This document shows, piece by piece, positions 1 to 7,778 of a stretch of 26,058 nucleotides of DNA. The notes under the pieces are model-generated. The model saw only the letters and a list, made by a program, of their open reading frames with translations. It was not told where the DNA came from and searched no databases. The translations under genes were made by a program, and so were the position numbers. Within the stretch, counting starts at the first letter, position 1; each line of letters opens with the position of its first letter. The stretch spans positions 1-26,058 of the forward strand of contig CALXGC010000029.1 of assembly GCA_944387755.1 (NCBI GenBank). Direction: 5' to 3'. The stretch comes from an uncultured Oscillospiraceae bacterium (GTDB lineage Bacteria > Bacillota_A > Clostridia > Oscillospirales > Oscillospiraceae).

Positions 1-29
1 CCGGTATCACCTGGGCGGGAGGTTTTTTC

Positions 30-800
30 ATGCAGAACAAAGTGGAGCTGTGCGGCGTCAACACCGCCAAGCTGAAGGTGCTGAAAAATGAGGAGACCCA
101 AGCTCTGCTCCGCAGGGCCAAGGCGGGGGACAAGCAGGCGCGGGAGGAGCTGATTAACGGCAACCTCCGCCTGGTGCTGTCCGTCATCCACAAATTTTCC
201 AACCGCGGCGAGAACGTGGACGACCTGTTTCAGGTGGGGTGTATCGGCCTGATTAAGGCCATTGACAATTTTAATACCGACCTGGACGTGCGGTTTTCCA
301 CCTATGGAGTGCCCATGATTGTGGGGGAGATCCGCCGGTACCTCCGGGACAACAGCGCCATGCGCGTCTCCAGGGCCATGCGGGACACGGCGTATAAAGT
401 GCTCCAGGCCAAGGAGGCCTATCTGGCCCAGCATCAGAGGGAGCCCAGCGTGGAGGAGATCGCCAAAATTTTGGGCCTCAAGCGGGAGGAGGTCGTCTTT
501 GCCCTGGACGCGATTTTGGACCCGGTGTCCCTGTACGAGCCGGTCTACTCCGACAGCGGCGACACCGTATGCGTCATGGACCAGGTAAAAGACAGCAAAA
601 ACACGGACGAGATGTGGCTGGAGCGCATCGCCCTGAAGGAGGCGGTGTCCCGGCTGAGCCAGCGGGAGCAGAAGATTCTGGCCATGCGGTTCTATCAGAG
701 CAAGACGCAGATGGAGGTGTCCGAGGAGATCGGCATTTCCCAGGCGCAGGTGTCCCGGCTGGAGAAAAACGCCTTGAAACAGATTCGAAAGGAGCTGTAG
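30..800 (+). CDS. sigG: RNA polymerase sporulation sigma factor SigG
   Basis: This is the forespore-specific late sigma factor that directs core RNA polymerase to forespore genes after engulfment. The 256-residue protein has the family's usual length and the near-invariant SigG start (NKVELCGVNTAKL). Region 2 lies at about residues 43-110 and includes NGNLRLVLSVI, DDLFQVGCIGL and GEIRRYLRDN. Region 3 is at about 112-190, and the region 4 helix-turn-helix (KTQMEVSEEIGISQAQVSRLE) is near 222-245. The ATG follows GGGAGG at 17-22 with 7 nt spacing. In Bacillus and Clostridia sigG usually follows spoIIGA and sigE, and the window begins too late to show them. SigG is typically made by SigF and then by itself, but that promoter region is outside the window. 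It converges on the MATE gene with only 13 nt between stop codons. The identification is secure. Confidence 0.97.
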   Translation: MQNKVELCGVNTAKLKVLKNEETQALLRRAKAGDKQAREELINGNLRLVLSVIHKFSNRGENVDDLFQVGCIGLIKAIDNFNTDLDVRFSTYGVPMIVGEIRRYLRDNSAMRVSRAMRDTAYKVLQAKEAYLAQHQREPSVEEIAKILGLKREEVVFALDAILDPVSLYEPVYSDSGDTVCVMDQVKDSKNTDEMWLERIALKEAVSRLSQREQKILAMRFYQSKTQMEVSEEIGISQAQVSRLEKNALKQIRKEL

Positions 801-813
801 GCCCCGTGGACCG

Positions 814-2175
814 TCACAGCTTCGGTTTGCACCTGTAGTAGACGAAGAAGGACAGGGCCACAGTGAGAATATCCGCCGAGACCTGAGACCAGACCAGGCC
901 GTACATGCCGAAGATGGCGTTGAGCAGAAACAGCATGGGGATATTGAATACCAGCCACCGGGTCATCCCCAGGAAGAGGGAGATCCGGCCCAGGCCGAAG
1001 GCCTGGAACAGGTAGACGGTAAAAAAGCTCAAAAACATCAGCGGCGTGGCCAGCACCCGGACCCGCAGGAACTGGGCGGCCAGCTCCACCGTCTGGGGGT
1101 CGGAGATAAATAGGCGGGTGAACCCAGCCGCAAACAGCTCGTACAGGACAATGCTGGCGGCGGCAACGGCCAGGCCCACCCAGCGGGACAGGCGGATGGC
1201 GTCGTCCATCCGCTGTTTGTTTCCCGCCGCAAAATTGTAGGCCACCAGGGGCATCATCCCCTGGCAGATGCCGATGCCCACGTTCAGGGGAAAGCGCTCC
1301 ACCTTCAGCACAATGCCGATGGCGGCCAGGGCCAGGTCGTGGTAGGAGACCATGAGCTTATCCAGCACCACATAGTCCAAATCAAACAGGAAGGAGGTGA
1401 CGGCGGAGGGAATGCCCACCAGAAATACCGCCTTGACGCTCTCCCGCTGCGGCCGGCCCACGCCGGGCCGAAGGGTAATCACGGAGTCCCGGCCCATCCG
1501 CAGCAAAACGGTGAAGAAAAAGAGACAGGCTGTGCAGTTGGACAGGCAGGTGGCGACGCCTGCGCCCAGCACCTCCCAGCCGTCCGGGAGCAGTACAAAC
1601 ATGAAGAGCGGGTCCAGGGCGATGTTCAGAACGCCGCCCAGAATAATGCCCGCCCCCGCCTCCTTGGAGCGCCCGACGCTGCGAATCAGGTTGGAGAGCA
1701 CATTGGACAGGATCGTGGGGATTCCCCCTGCGACGATGACGCACAGGGCGTACTGCCTGGCATACTGATAGGTATTTTCCCCCGCCCCCAGAAGATTCAG
1801 AATGGGGCCCATAAACAGGGCCATACCCAGGGAAAAGAGGGCGGCGATGGAGATTCCCAGATAGAGGGAGAAGACGCTGACCCGGCGGGCCTCGTCCGTC
1901 CGCCCCTGGCCCAGCAGCCGGGAGATCAGCGAGCCGCCGCCTATCCCCGCCAGTCCGGCCAGACACAGCGTGATATTGAAGACCGGCAGAATCAGCGAAG
2001 TGCCCGCCACCATGTAGGGGTTGTTGGTCTGGCCGACATAAAACGTGTCCGCCATGTTGTAGATCAGGACAATCAGCTGGCTGATGACCGCCGGAAGGAC
2101 CATGATCCGCAGCGCGGAGGGGATGGGGAGCGTCTGAAAGACGGCGTCCTGAGAGACAGACTGCTTTTTCAACAT
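814..2175 (-). CDS. MATE family efflux transporter
   Basis: This is a multidrug and toxic compound extrusion type antiporter of the inner membrane, expected to expel organic cations or drugs using a sodium or proton gradient. The 453 residues match the family length. About 12 hydrophobic segments are visible, arranged as two homologous six-helix halves (about 20-225 and 240-450). The N-terminal half has the typical opening PSALRIMVLPAVISQLIVLIYNMADTFYVGQ and a GIGGGSLISRLLGQG motif. The ATG at 2175 is preceded by a modest AGGTG-type ribosome binding site. A weak promoter (CATAAT at 2214-2219, minus strand) could serve it, or it could be read through from the hydroxyacid dehydrogenase gene 112 nt upstream. 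The substrate cannot be told from sequence. Confidence 0.93.
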   Translation of the reverse strand: MLKKQSVSQDAVFQTLPIPSALRIMVLPAVISQLIVLIYNMADTFYVGQTNNPYMVAGTSLILPVFNITLCLAGLAGIGGGSLISRLLGQGRTDEARRVSVFSLYLGISIAALFSLGMALFMGPILNLLGAGENTYQYARQYALCVIVAGGIPTILSNVLSNLIRSVGRSKEAGAGIILGGVLNIALDPLFMFVLLPDGWEVLGAGVATCLSNCTACLFFFTVLLRMGRDSVITLRPGVGRPQRESVKAVFLVGIPSAVTSFLFDLDYVVLDKLMVSYHDLALAAIGIVLKVERFPLNVGIGICQGMMPLVAYNFAAGNKQRMDDAIRLSRWVGLAVAAASIVLYELFAAGFTRLFISDPQTVELAAQFLRVRVLATPLMFLSFFTVYLFQAFGLGRISLFLGMTRWLVFNIPMLFLLNAIFGMYGLVWSQVSADILTVALSFFVYYRCKPKL

Positions 2176-2287
2176 TGCATAACACCTGGAGCTTTCGTAT
2201 GGTTCTGCCCTCTATTATGGCACACAGCGCCGGTGTCTGCAAGGGTTTTATGACGGCGGGAGAGAGAAGCTGTGCAGGCCGCGGCGT

Positions 2288-3286
2288 TCAGTCCATGCTG
2301 CGGGCCTGAGGATTGACGATTTTGGAGATGCGTTCCGGGTGGCCGGACAGTGCGGCGATGACCGTCTGACAGGCGATGTCCTGGAGATCCTTGGCCGACT
2401 GCAGGGAGTAGAACCCGGCGTGGGGGGTGAGAATCACGTTGTCCCGGCGGAGCAGCTTCAGCGTGGAGAAGTCCACGTTCTCGTCAGCCAGCACGTCCAG
2501 TCCGGCGCCCCGCAGCCAGCCCAGATCCAGCGCCTGCACCAGGTCGTCCTCCACCACCGTGCCGCCCCGGCCGGTGTTGATGAACAGCGGCCGTTTTTCC
2601 GCCGCCCTCCGGAACTTGTCCAGATTGAAAAAGCCGGCGTTTTGGGCATTCATCTCCATGTGGTTGGACAGGATGTCGGAGGTGGCCATGGCAGTCTCCC
2701 AGTCCACCAGGCGGACGCCCAGACGCTCCGCCTCCTCCGCCCGCAGGGAGCGGGAGACCACCTGGACCTTCAGGCCGAGGGCCAGCATCCGCTGGGCGGC
2801 GGCCCGCCCGATTTTCCCGAACCCGAAGATCGTGACGGTTTTTCCGCTGATGCGCTCAATCTCCCTGGGACCCTTGTAATCCCAGATGTGGTTTTCAATG
2901 TCCTGAATGTACTTGCGCAGCCCCCGGCTGAGGGCGAAAATCAGCGCGAGGGTGTGTTCCGCCACCTCGACGGTGCAGTACTCCGCCGCCGGACACACCC
3001 AGACGCCGTACTCTGTGGCGGCCTCCACGTCCACCATGTTGTAGCCCACCGCATTCAGAGCGATGCACTTGAGCTGCCTGCACTGGGACAGGATGCCGCG
3101 GTCAAAGGCGACGTAGGTATTGATGACCGCGTCGGCGTCCCTCAGCACGTCAATCAGGGCCTCTGGGTCGTCGCGGTACGCAAAGCTCACCAGCTCCGCG
3201 GAGGGGAAGGCCTGTCTCAATTGGCTGAACTCATACTCCAGGTAGCGGTCCAGGTCCACCGGATAGTCGCAGATTACAATTTTCAT
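2288..3286 (-). CDS. D-2-hydroxyacid dehydrogenase (NAD(P)-dependent)
   Basis: This cytoplasmic enzyme interconverts a 2-oxo acid and a D-2-hydroxy acid with a nicotinamide cofactor. The length, 332 residues, is typical. The nucleotide-binding glycine motif GFGKIG is at residues 155-160. The catalytic Arg-Glu-His set is present as R240 (NTGRGG), E269 (ADEN) and H289 (TPHAG), so the enzyme should be active. The end of the second beta strand of the Rossmann fold reads VVSRS rather than carrying the acidic residue of strict NAD enzymes, which hints at NADP use. The start is an ATG 9 nt after AGGAGG, with its own promoter just upstream at 3334-3363. The gene lies beyond the terminator of the TRAP/amidohydrolase operon, so it is separately transcribed, but its position suggests it may act on an oxo acid released by that pathway. 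The exact substrate (lactate, glycerate, phosphoglycerate or other) is unknown. Confidence 0.92.
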   Translation of the reverse strand: MKIVICDYPVDLDRYLEYEFSQLRQAFPSAELVSFAYRDDPEALIDVLRDADAVINTYVAFDRGILSQCRQLKCIALNAVGYNMVDVEAATEYGVWVCPAAEYCTVEVAEHTLALIFALSRGLRKYIQDIENHIWDYKGPREIERISGKTVTIFGFGKIGRAAAQRMLALGLKVQVVSRSLRAEEAERLGVRLVDWETAMATSDILSNHMEMNAQNAGFFNLDKFRRAAEKRPLFINTGRGGTVVEDDLVQALDLGWLRGAGLDVLADENVDFSTLKLLRRDNVILTPHAGFYSLQSAKDLQDIACQTVIAALSGHPERISKIVNPQARSMD

Positions 3287-3333
3287 CGCTCAAATTCCTC
3301 CTGCAAAATATTCAGGCGCCGTTTGTTGTTCCA

Positions 3334-3363
3334 AGTGTATCACAATTGCGCGGTAAAAGACAA
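3334..3363 (-). promoter_or_regulatory. SigA-type promoter for the D-2-hydroxyacid dehydrogenase gene
   Basis: Reading the minus strand, a -35 of TTGTCT (3358-3363) is followed after 18 nt by TACACT (3334-3339) in the context TGATACACT. It lies between the operon A terminator and the AGGAGG of the dehydrogenase gene, where a promoter is needed. Both hexamers are imperfect and the assignment is by eye. Confidence 0.45.
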
Positions 3364-3381
3364 CAGTTTTGTAAAAACAGA

Positions 3382-3422
3382 CAAAAAATAAGCGCCTGCC
3401 GCAGGAGCTCCTGCGGCAGGCG
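3382..3422 (-). terminator. Rho-independent terminator of the TRAP/amidohydrolase operon
   Basis: A perfect 30-nt palindrome (3393-3422, arms CGCCTGCCGCAGGAG and CTCCTGCGGCAGGCG) is followed on the minus strand by TTATTTTTT (3382-3390). It begins 9 nt past the stop codon of the cyclodeaminase-like gene, so it ends the five-gene operon. The plus strand has no T-run next to the stem, so it works in one direction only. Confidence 0.9.
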
Positions 3423-3431
3423 GCGTGGTGT

Positions 3432-4487
3432 TCAGAGACGCAGCACGGTACCGTACCCGGCTTTGGAGGCGGCCTGGTAGAGGTCATAGGCCAGGGTAAT
3501 ATCCATCAGCGGCATTCCCATCCAATAGAACAGGTTCGTTTTCCCGTTCTGGCGCGGCCTTTTGGAGCCGTCGTGCACCGCGCCGATGTCGGTGATTTCC
3601 TCCAGGCGGAGTTCTCCCCTGTCGGCGGCGGCCAGAACGTCAAAGGTCGGAATCCCGGCGCCGGGGTCCTCCTCCCGCCAGATTTGATGGGTTTTCAGTT
3701 GGTCCATATAGATGTTTGAACTGCGGACCAGTTCGGGGTCAATCTGGCAGACGGAGGAGATCAGAAGCAGCGCACCCGGCTTGACAAGCTCCTTTTTCAG
3801 GAAGAACGGCCGGTTCTGCCCCAGGTGAACGGCGTCGGCGTTGAAAAACGCCTCCTCCATGCTGGAGGAGATTTCGACCTCCAGGCCGAACTGGCTGCGT
3901 GCGGCGCGGCAAAATTCCAGGCTCTTTTGAGGGAGGACGTCATAGACGCGGATGCGCTCCAGCTGCGGCATGAGCTGTGGAAAGAGGGCCAGAGCGGCCC
4001 GGTTCATCTGGCCGGCTCCAATAAGGGCCAGCGTTTTTGCGCCGCCGCCCAGATATTTGACGGCCACGGCGGCCCCCGCCGCGCTGCGCATGGCGTTAAT
4101 CTGGTTGGCGGAGGCGGCGCAGAAGAGAAGGCCGGTATCCGGGTCGTTGAGGAGGATGAAGCTGTTGCCCCGCTCCAGGTTTTTCGTTTGGTTGTCGGTG
4201 TTGCTGCTGATCCACTTCATGCCCGCGCAGTGAAACCGTCCTCCGGCGTAGGCGGGCATGGCCGTAAAGCGGTGGTCGTTTCCGTTGTTCACCGGGTAGC
4301 CGGGGAAGGGGGACTCCTTGGGGAAGACCAGCAGCATTCCGTGGGCGTGGCCCCTGGGGCCGCCCATCAGATAGTCCCCCTGGGAGAGCAGGGCGAAGGA
4401 GTCCGCCGCGCTTTGAATGCACAGCGCAGGGTCGTTTACGCCGCTTTTCAGCAGATCCTCCTGGTTGAGGTATAAAAATTCAGCCAT
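3432..4487 (-). CDS. Ornithine cyclodeaminase / mu-crystallin family protein
   Basis: This is a Rossmann-fold NAD(P) protein of the ornithine cyclodeaminase, mu-crystallin and imine reductase superfamily. The 351 residues show the nucleotide motif GAGQM (157-161), a conserved lysine in AGMKWISSN (K91) and the arginine in NAMRSAAGAA (R134), all at positions that bind the amino acid carboxylate in the family. By eye alignment, the catalytic Asp228 of Pseudomonas ornithine cyclodeaminase corresponds to Val246 here, in LLISSVCQIDPEL. True ornithine cyclisation is therefore doubtful, and an imine or ketimine reductase or dehydrogenase is a better guess. Some clostridial homologues carry the automatic label 'tyramine oxidase subunit B', which I cannot verify. 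It is the last gene of operon A, 6 nt after the amidohydrolase stop, and is probably translationally linked to it. Confidence 0.85.
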   Translation of the reverse strand: MAEFLYLNQEDLLKSGVNDPALCIQSAADSFALLSQGDYLMGGPRGHAHGMLLVFPKESPFPGYPVNNGNDHRFTAMPAYAGGRFHCAGMKWISSNTDNQTKNLERGNSFILLNDPDTGLLFCAASANQINAMRSAAGAAVAVKYLGGGAKTLALIGAGQMNRAALALFPQLMPQLERIRVYDVLPQKSLEFCRAARSQFGLEVEISSSMEEAFFNADAVHLGQNRPFFLKKELVKPGALLLISSVCQIDPELVRSSNIYMDQLKTHQIWREEDPGAGIPTFDVLAAADRGELRLEEITDIGAVHDGSKRPRQNGKTNLFYWMGMPLMDITLAYDLYQAASKAGYGTVLRL

Positions 4488-4493
4488 TGCCTC

Positions 4494-5843
4494 TCACCGC
4501 TCCTTTTCTGGGAGATAGGTCCCGTGGTCCACAACCAGCCTGCCGCCCACATAGACGCGCTCCAGCTTGCTGACGTCCTGCCCGTCCGTCACCAGAATGT
4601 CGGCCAGATAGTGGGGCGCCAGATAGCCCGTTCCAACGGCCAGGCCGGGGATGGCCTGGGCGGGGCGCGTGGTGGCCAGCGACACCGCCTTGGGCAGGGT
4701 CAGGATACCTCTCTGTACGGCCTCCTGTATGATGTTGAGCATACTGTCAGAATTTCCCCCTGCGTAGTCGGTGGAGAGCAGGTCCACCAGGCCGTGCCGC
4801 AAAAGCGCCATCAGGGTCTCGGTGGAGGGATCGATGACCCTGGCTCCGTAGGAGTCCATGGAGGCGGCGTCAATGAGGACGCCGTAGTTTTTCCGGTAGG
4901 AGGCGGCGGCCGCGGCGGCCTCCTCCGGGGTGTACATCAGGCTGGAGTGGGCGCAGATCAGATTCCGCACGCCCATTTTGACCAGCTTCTCCATGGTGCG
5001 CTGGACGGAGGGGGTGTTGTGTACGATAACCGGCATTCCATAGCGGATTCCGGCGGCGGCCGCCTCCTCATAGGCCGCCACCGCGTCGTCATAGACCCGG
5101 AAGGTGGTCTTCCAGACGATGTCTCTGGCCTGCTCCGGCGTGAGAACCTGGCTCAGCCCCTGTTCCTGAAGCATCGCGGCGACGCGGTCTCTGTCGTAGT
5201 AATTCTTGTCCGCCCACTTGCCCAGTACGCCGAGAAGCAGCGCCATGGACTGGGCGGCGGTGATGGAGACGCCGGTCTGCGCCTTGACCTCGGCAGGAAT
5301 GTACACATAGTCCCCGCCGGCCGTGGTCTGACCGGCGCCTACCTCCCCGATGGCCACCGCGCCGCCGGCGAACATCTGCTCCAGGGTCGTCTCCCGGTGG
5401 ACCTTCTGCAGGCCGCGGGCGTCTGACATATCCGCCGCCCGGAAGGAGAGCGGGAGCTGTACCGCCGCCTGTTTGACCCGCAGGGGGCTGTAGCGGGCGG
5501 AATTTCGGACCTCCTCCATGGTGCAGAAGCCGTCCACGTTCAGCGCGGTGGTGTGCCCGTTCATCAGGTGCCGTTTGTGCTGGGCGATGATGGCGTCCTC
5601 CGCCAGAGGGGGCGCGCCGCTGGCCAAAAAGGGGCCGTTGACCAGACCGTGGGTGTGGTGGGTGATAAGTCCCGGCATGACGACCTTTCCGGTGCAGTCC
5701 ACGCTCTCACAGTCTATGCTCTGGGCGTTATCCAGGCGGTCCGTGACGGCGAGGATGCGCGCGCCATCGACCAGAACATTCCCGTGTTCCATACAGGTCG
5801 TTTCGTCGCCGGGGATGACGGTTGCGTTTTTCAAAAGCAGCAT
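4494..5843 (-). CDS. Amidohydrolase family metal-dependent hydrolase
   Basis: This is a TIM-barrel amidohydrolase of the dihydroorotase, imidazolonepropionase and adenine deaminase superfamily, expected to cleave a C-N bond in an amide, lactam or amine. The 449 residues start with the small beta-sandwich (LLKNATVIPGDE... VMPGLITHHTHG). The predicted metal ligands are present: H63-x-H65, E167 in the place of the bridging carboxylate, H275 (VIVHNT), H299 (CAHSS) and D358 (STDYAGG). The C-terminal DILVTDGQDVSKLERVYVGG is typical of the family. No signal peptide is seen, so it acts in the cytoplasm on something imported. It sits 61 nt after dctM and 6 nt before the cyclodeaminase-like gene, which points to a catabolic step on the TRAP substrate. 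The substrate is unknown. Confidence 0.9.
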   Translation of the reverse strand: MLLLKNATVIPGDETTCMEHGNVLVDGARILAVTDRLDNAQSIDCESVDCTGKVVMPGLITHHTHGLVNGPFLASGAPPLAEDAIIAQHKRHLMNGHTTALNVDGFCTMEEVRNSARYSPLRVKQAAVQLPLSFRAADMSDARGLQKVHRETTLEQMFAGGAVAIGEVGAGQTTAGGDYVYIPAEVKAQTGVSITAAQSMALLLGVLGKWADKNYYDRDRVAAMLQEQGLSQVLTPEQARDIVWKTTFRVYDDAVAAYEEAAAAGIRYGMPVIVHNTPSVQRTMEKLVKMGVRNLICAHSSLMYTPEEAAAAAASYRKNYGVLIDAASMDSYGARVIDPSTETLMALLRHGLVDLLSTDYAGGNSDSMLNIIQEAVQRGILTLPKAVSLATTRPAQAIPGLAVGTGYLAPHYLADILVTDGQDVSKLERVYVGGRLVVDHGTYLPEKER

Positions 5844-5904
5844 AGCGCTTCAGCCTACTTCCTTTCTGTTTCAAAACTTCGTCCCGTGCGGAGCGCCGGG
5901 ACGC

Positions 5905-7206
5905 TTACATAGAGGCCGGCAGCCAGGTGGCCAGGTCGGGGAACAGATAGAGGATGACCACCAGGATAAAGTACAAGAGCACATAGGGGAGGTTGCCCCG
6001 CACCACGTCGTTGAACGACGCGCTGCCCTTCGTAATGCCCACTAGGACAAACAGGTTCATTCCCACGGGGGGCGTGAGCATGGCAATTTCCGTGAGCACC
6101 ACGAGGATGACGCCGAACCAGATGGGGTCAAATCCGATGGCGGTGATCATGGGAAAGAGCACCGGGATAGTCAGGTAGACGATGGAGGTGCCGTCCATCA
6201 GGCAGCCCAGAATGAAGTACAGAATGCACAGGAAGATGAAAAACTCCAGCTGCGAGGGATTCAGCGCGGAGAACCAGCCCACCAGCCCTCTGCTGATACC
6301 CGCTTTGGAGATCAGCGTGGTAAAAATCTGGGCGCCGAAGATGATAAAGAACACCATAGCGGAGCTCTTCGCCGCCGCCAAGCCCGCGTCCAGAATATTT
6401 TTCAGGGAGAAGCAGCGGTAGACAACGGTGATGAACACAGCCAGAACGACGCTGAGGGCGGCCGCCTCTGTGGGAGTGGCAAACCCGCCGTAAATGCTGC
6501 CCAGAATGCAGAGCATCAGCAGCAGGAAGGGGACCATATCCAGCAGCCCCCAGAGCAGCTCCTTCCACGTGGGTTTGGGCGGGCGTTCCGGGACCAGGGC
6601 GGGATTTGCTGTGACGCGGACCACAATATATGTAATGAAGATGGCCACCGCCACCAGGCCGGGCAGAATGCCGGCGATGAACAGCTTGGAGACGGAGGTC
6701 TGGGTGATTGCGCCGTAAATCAGAAATTGCGTGCTGGGCGGAATCAAAATGCCGAGGGCTCCGCCGGCCCCCAGTGTGCCCAGGTTCATCCCCTTGTCAT
6801 AGCCGCGCCGGTCCAGCTCCGGATAGGCCACGCTTCCGATGGAGGCCGCCGTGGCCACGCTGGAGCCGGAGATGGCCGCAAAGATGGCGCAGCAGATGAT
6901 GTTTGTCTGCAAAAATCCCCCCGGAATGCGGGCGAACCATTTTGAAGCGCCGTCGTAGAACCGGCGGGACAGTCCGCTGCGGACGACAATCTCTCCCATG
7001 AGCATGAAGAGCGGAACCGCGGTCAGCTCAAAGGAGACGGCGGACTTCCAGACGGCGCGGCCCACCATCTGAAGGCCGCTCAGGTCGCCGGTGAGGTAAA
7101 ACCCGATGATGGAGGCCAGGCCCAGGGCGAAGGCCACCTTCTGTCCCAGGAAGAAGAAGGCGAAGAGAATGACGATAAAGACAGCAAAGAGAGTGGCCCA
7201 GCTCAT
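5905..7206 (-). CDS. TRAP transporter large permease (DctM type), operon A
   Basis: This is the large membrane subunit of a tripartite ATP-independent periplasmic-type transporter. It forms the ion-coupled pathway that takes up an organic acid delivered by the DctP lipoprotein. The 433 residues contain about 12 hydrophobic helices. Typical DctM features are the N-terminal FFLGQKVAFALGLASIIGFYLTG, VPLFMLMGEIVVRSGLSRRFYDG, ISGSSVATAASIGSVAYPEL and the C-terminal GCLMDGTSIVYLTIPVLFP and MLTPPVGMNLFVL. The ATG overlaps the dctQ stop codon by 4 nt (ATGA), which indicates translational coupling. The amidohydrolase gene follows 61 nt downstream. Confidence 0.96.
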   Translation of the reverse strand: MSWATLFAVFIVILFAFFFLGQKVAFALGLASIIGFYLTGDLSGLQMVGRAVWKSAVSFELTAVPLFMLMGEIVVRSGLSRRFYDGASKWFARIPGGFLQTNIICCAIFAAISGSSVATAASIGSVAYPELDRRGYDKGMNLGTLGAGGALGILIPPSTQFLIYGAITQTSVSKLFIAGILPGLVAVAIFITYIVVRVTANPALVPERPPKPTWKELLWGLLDMVPFLLLMLCILGSIYGGFATPTEAAALSVVLAVFITVVYRCFSLKNILDAGLAAAKSSAMVFFIIFGAQIFTTLISKAGISRGLVGWFSALNPSQLEFFIFLCILYFILGCLMDGTSIVYLTIPVLFPMITAIGFDPIWFGVILVVLTEIAMLTPPVGMNLFVLVGITKGSASFNDVVRGNLPYVLLYFILVVILYLFPDLATWLPASM

Positions 7207-7724
7207 GATTTCGCCTCCTGTTCCTGGTTATCCACACCGGGGACAAAGACCTCGCCCAGCTTTACAATGACCTCCAGAATCAGCAGCGCCAGGCCGATGA
7301 GCATGACGCTCTGGGGGTAGACCATGGGCGTCTTGCTGACATAGGCGGAGACGGTGTTGAAATTCAGGGAGGACTGCACCACATGCAGGCAGAAGTAGAA
7401 CAGATAGCCGCAGAAGATCAGCGCAGTGCCCCAAATCAGAAGGTCGCAGATTTTTTTGAAGGCGCCCCTGAAATGGAGATACGCGACGTCCACCCGGAGA
7501 AAGCCGTCGTCCGCCATCAGAATGGGGCCGGCAAAGAAGGTGGAGGCGCACAGGAAATAGCCGCCGAATTCGTCCGCAATCAACGTGGAGAAGCCGAAGA
7601 AGCTGCGGCAGATGACCTCGACAAAGATCAGCGCCGACATGACGAGGGTGACAACAGAGGCGATATATGCGCTGACGCGGGAGAGCTTGCGCACAGTCCG
7701 GCAGTAACCCATCCAAATTTTCAT
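7203..7724 (-). CDS. TRAP transporter small permease (DctQ type), operon A
   Basis: This is the small four-helix membrane subunit of the TRAP transporter, which partners DctM. The 173 residues have four hydrophobic segments (about 18-40, 55-72, 92-115 and 135-158) and the family pattern VICRSFFGFSTLIADEFGGYFLCA with the motif ADDGFLRVDV. The ATG follows AAAGGAGGGAC closely. The gene lies 54 nt after dctP, with a small hairpin (7753-7777) in the gap, and overlaps dctM by 4 nt. Confidence 0.94.
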   Translation of the reverse strand: MKIWMGYCRTVRKLSRVSAYIASVVTLVMSALIFVEVICRSFFGFSTLIADEFGGYFLCASTFFAGPILMADDGFLRVDVAYLHFRGAFKKICDLLIWGTALIFCGYLFYFCLHVVQSSLNFNTVSAYVSKTPMVYPQSVMLIGLALLILEVIVKLGEVFVPGVDNQEQEAKS

Positions 7725-7752
7725 AATGTCCCTCCTTTACAATTACAATCCG

Positions 7753-7777
7753 CCGGAGGATAAGCACCGGGCTCCGG
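7753..7777 (-). other. Small intercistronic hairpin between dctP and dctQ (operon A)
   Basis: CCGGAG (7753-7758) and CTCCGG (7772-7777) can pair right after the dctP stop codon. There is no T-run, so it is not a terminator. It occupies the same place as the much larger hairpin in operon B and could protect the 3' end of a dctP message, but it is short and may be chance. Confidence 0.35.
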
Positions 7778-7778
7778 T

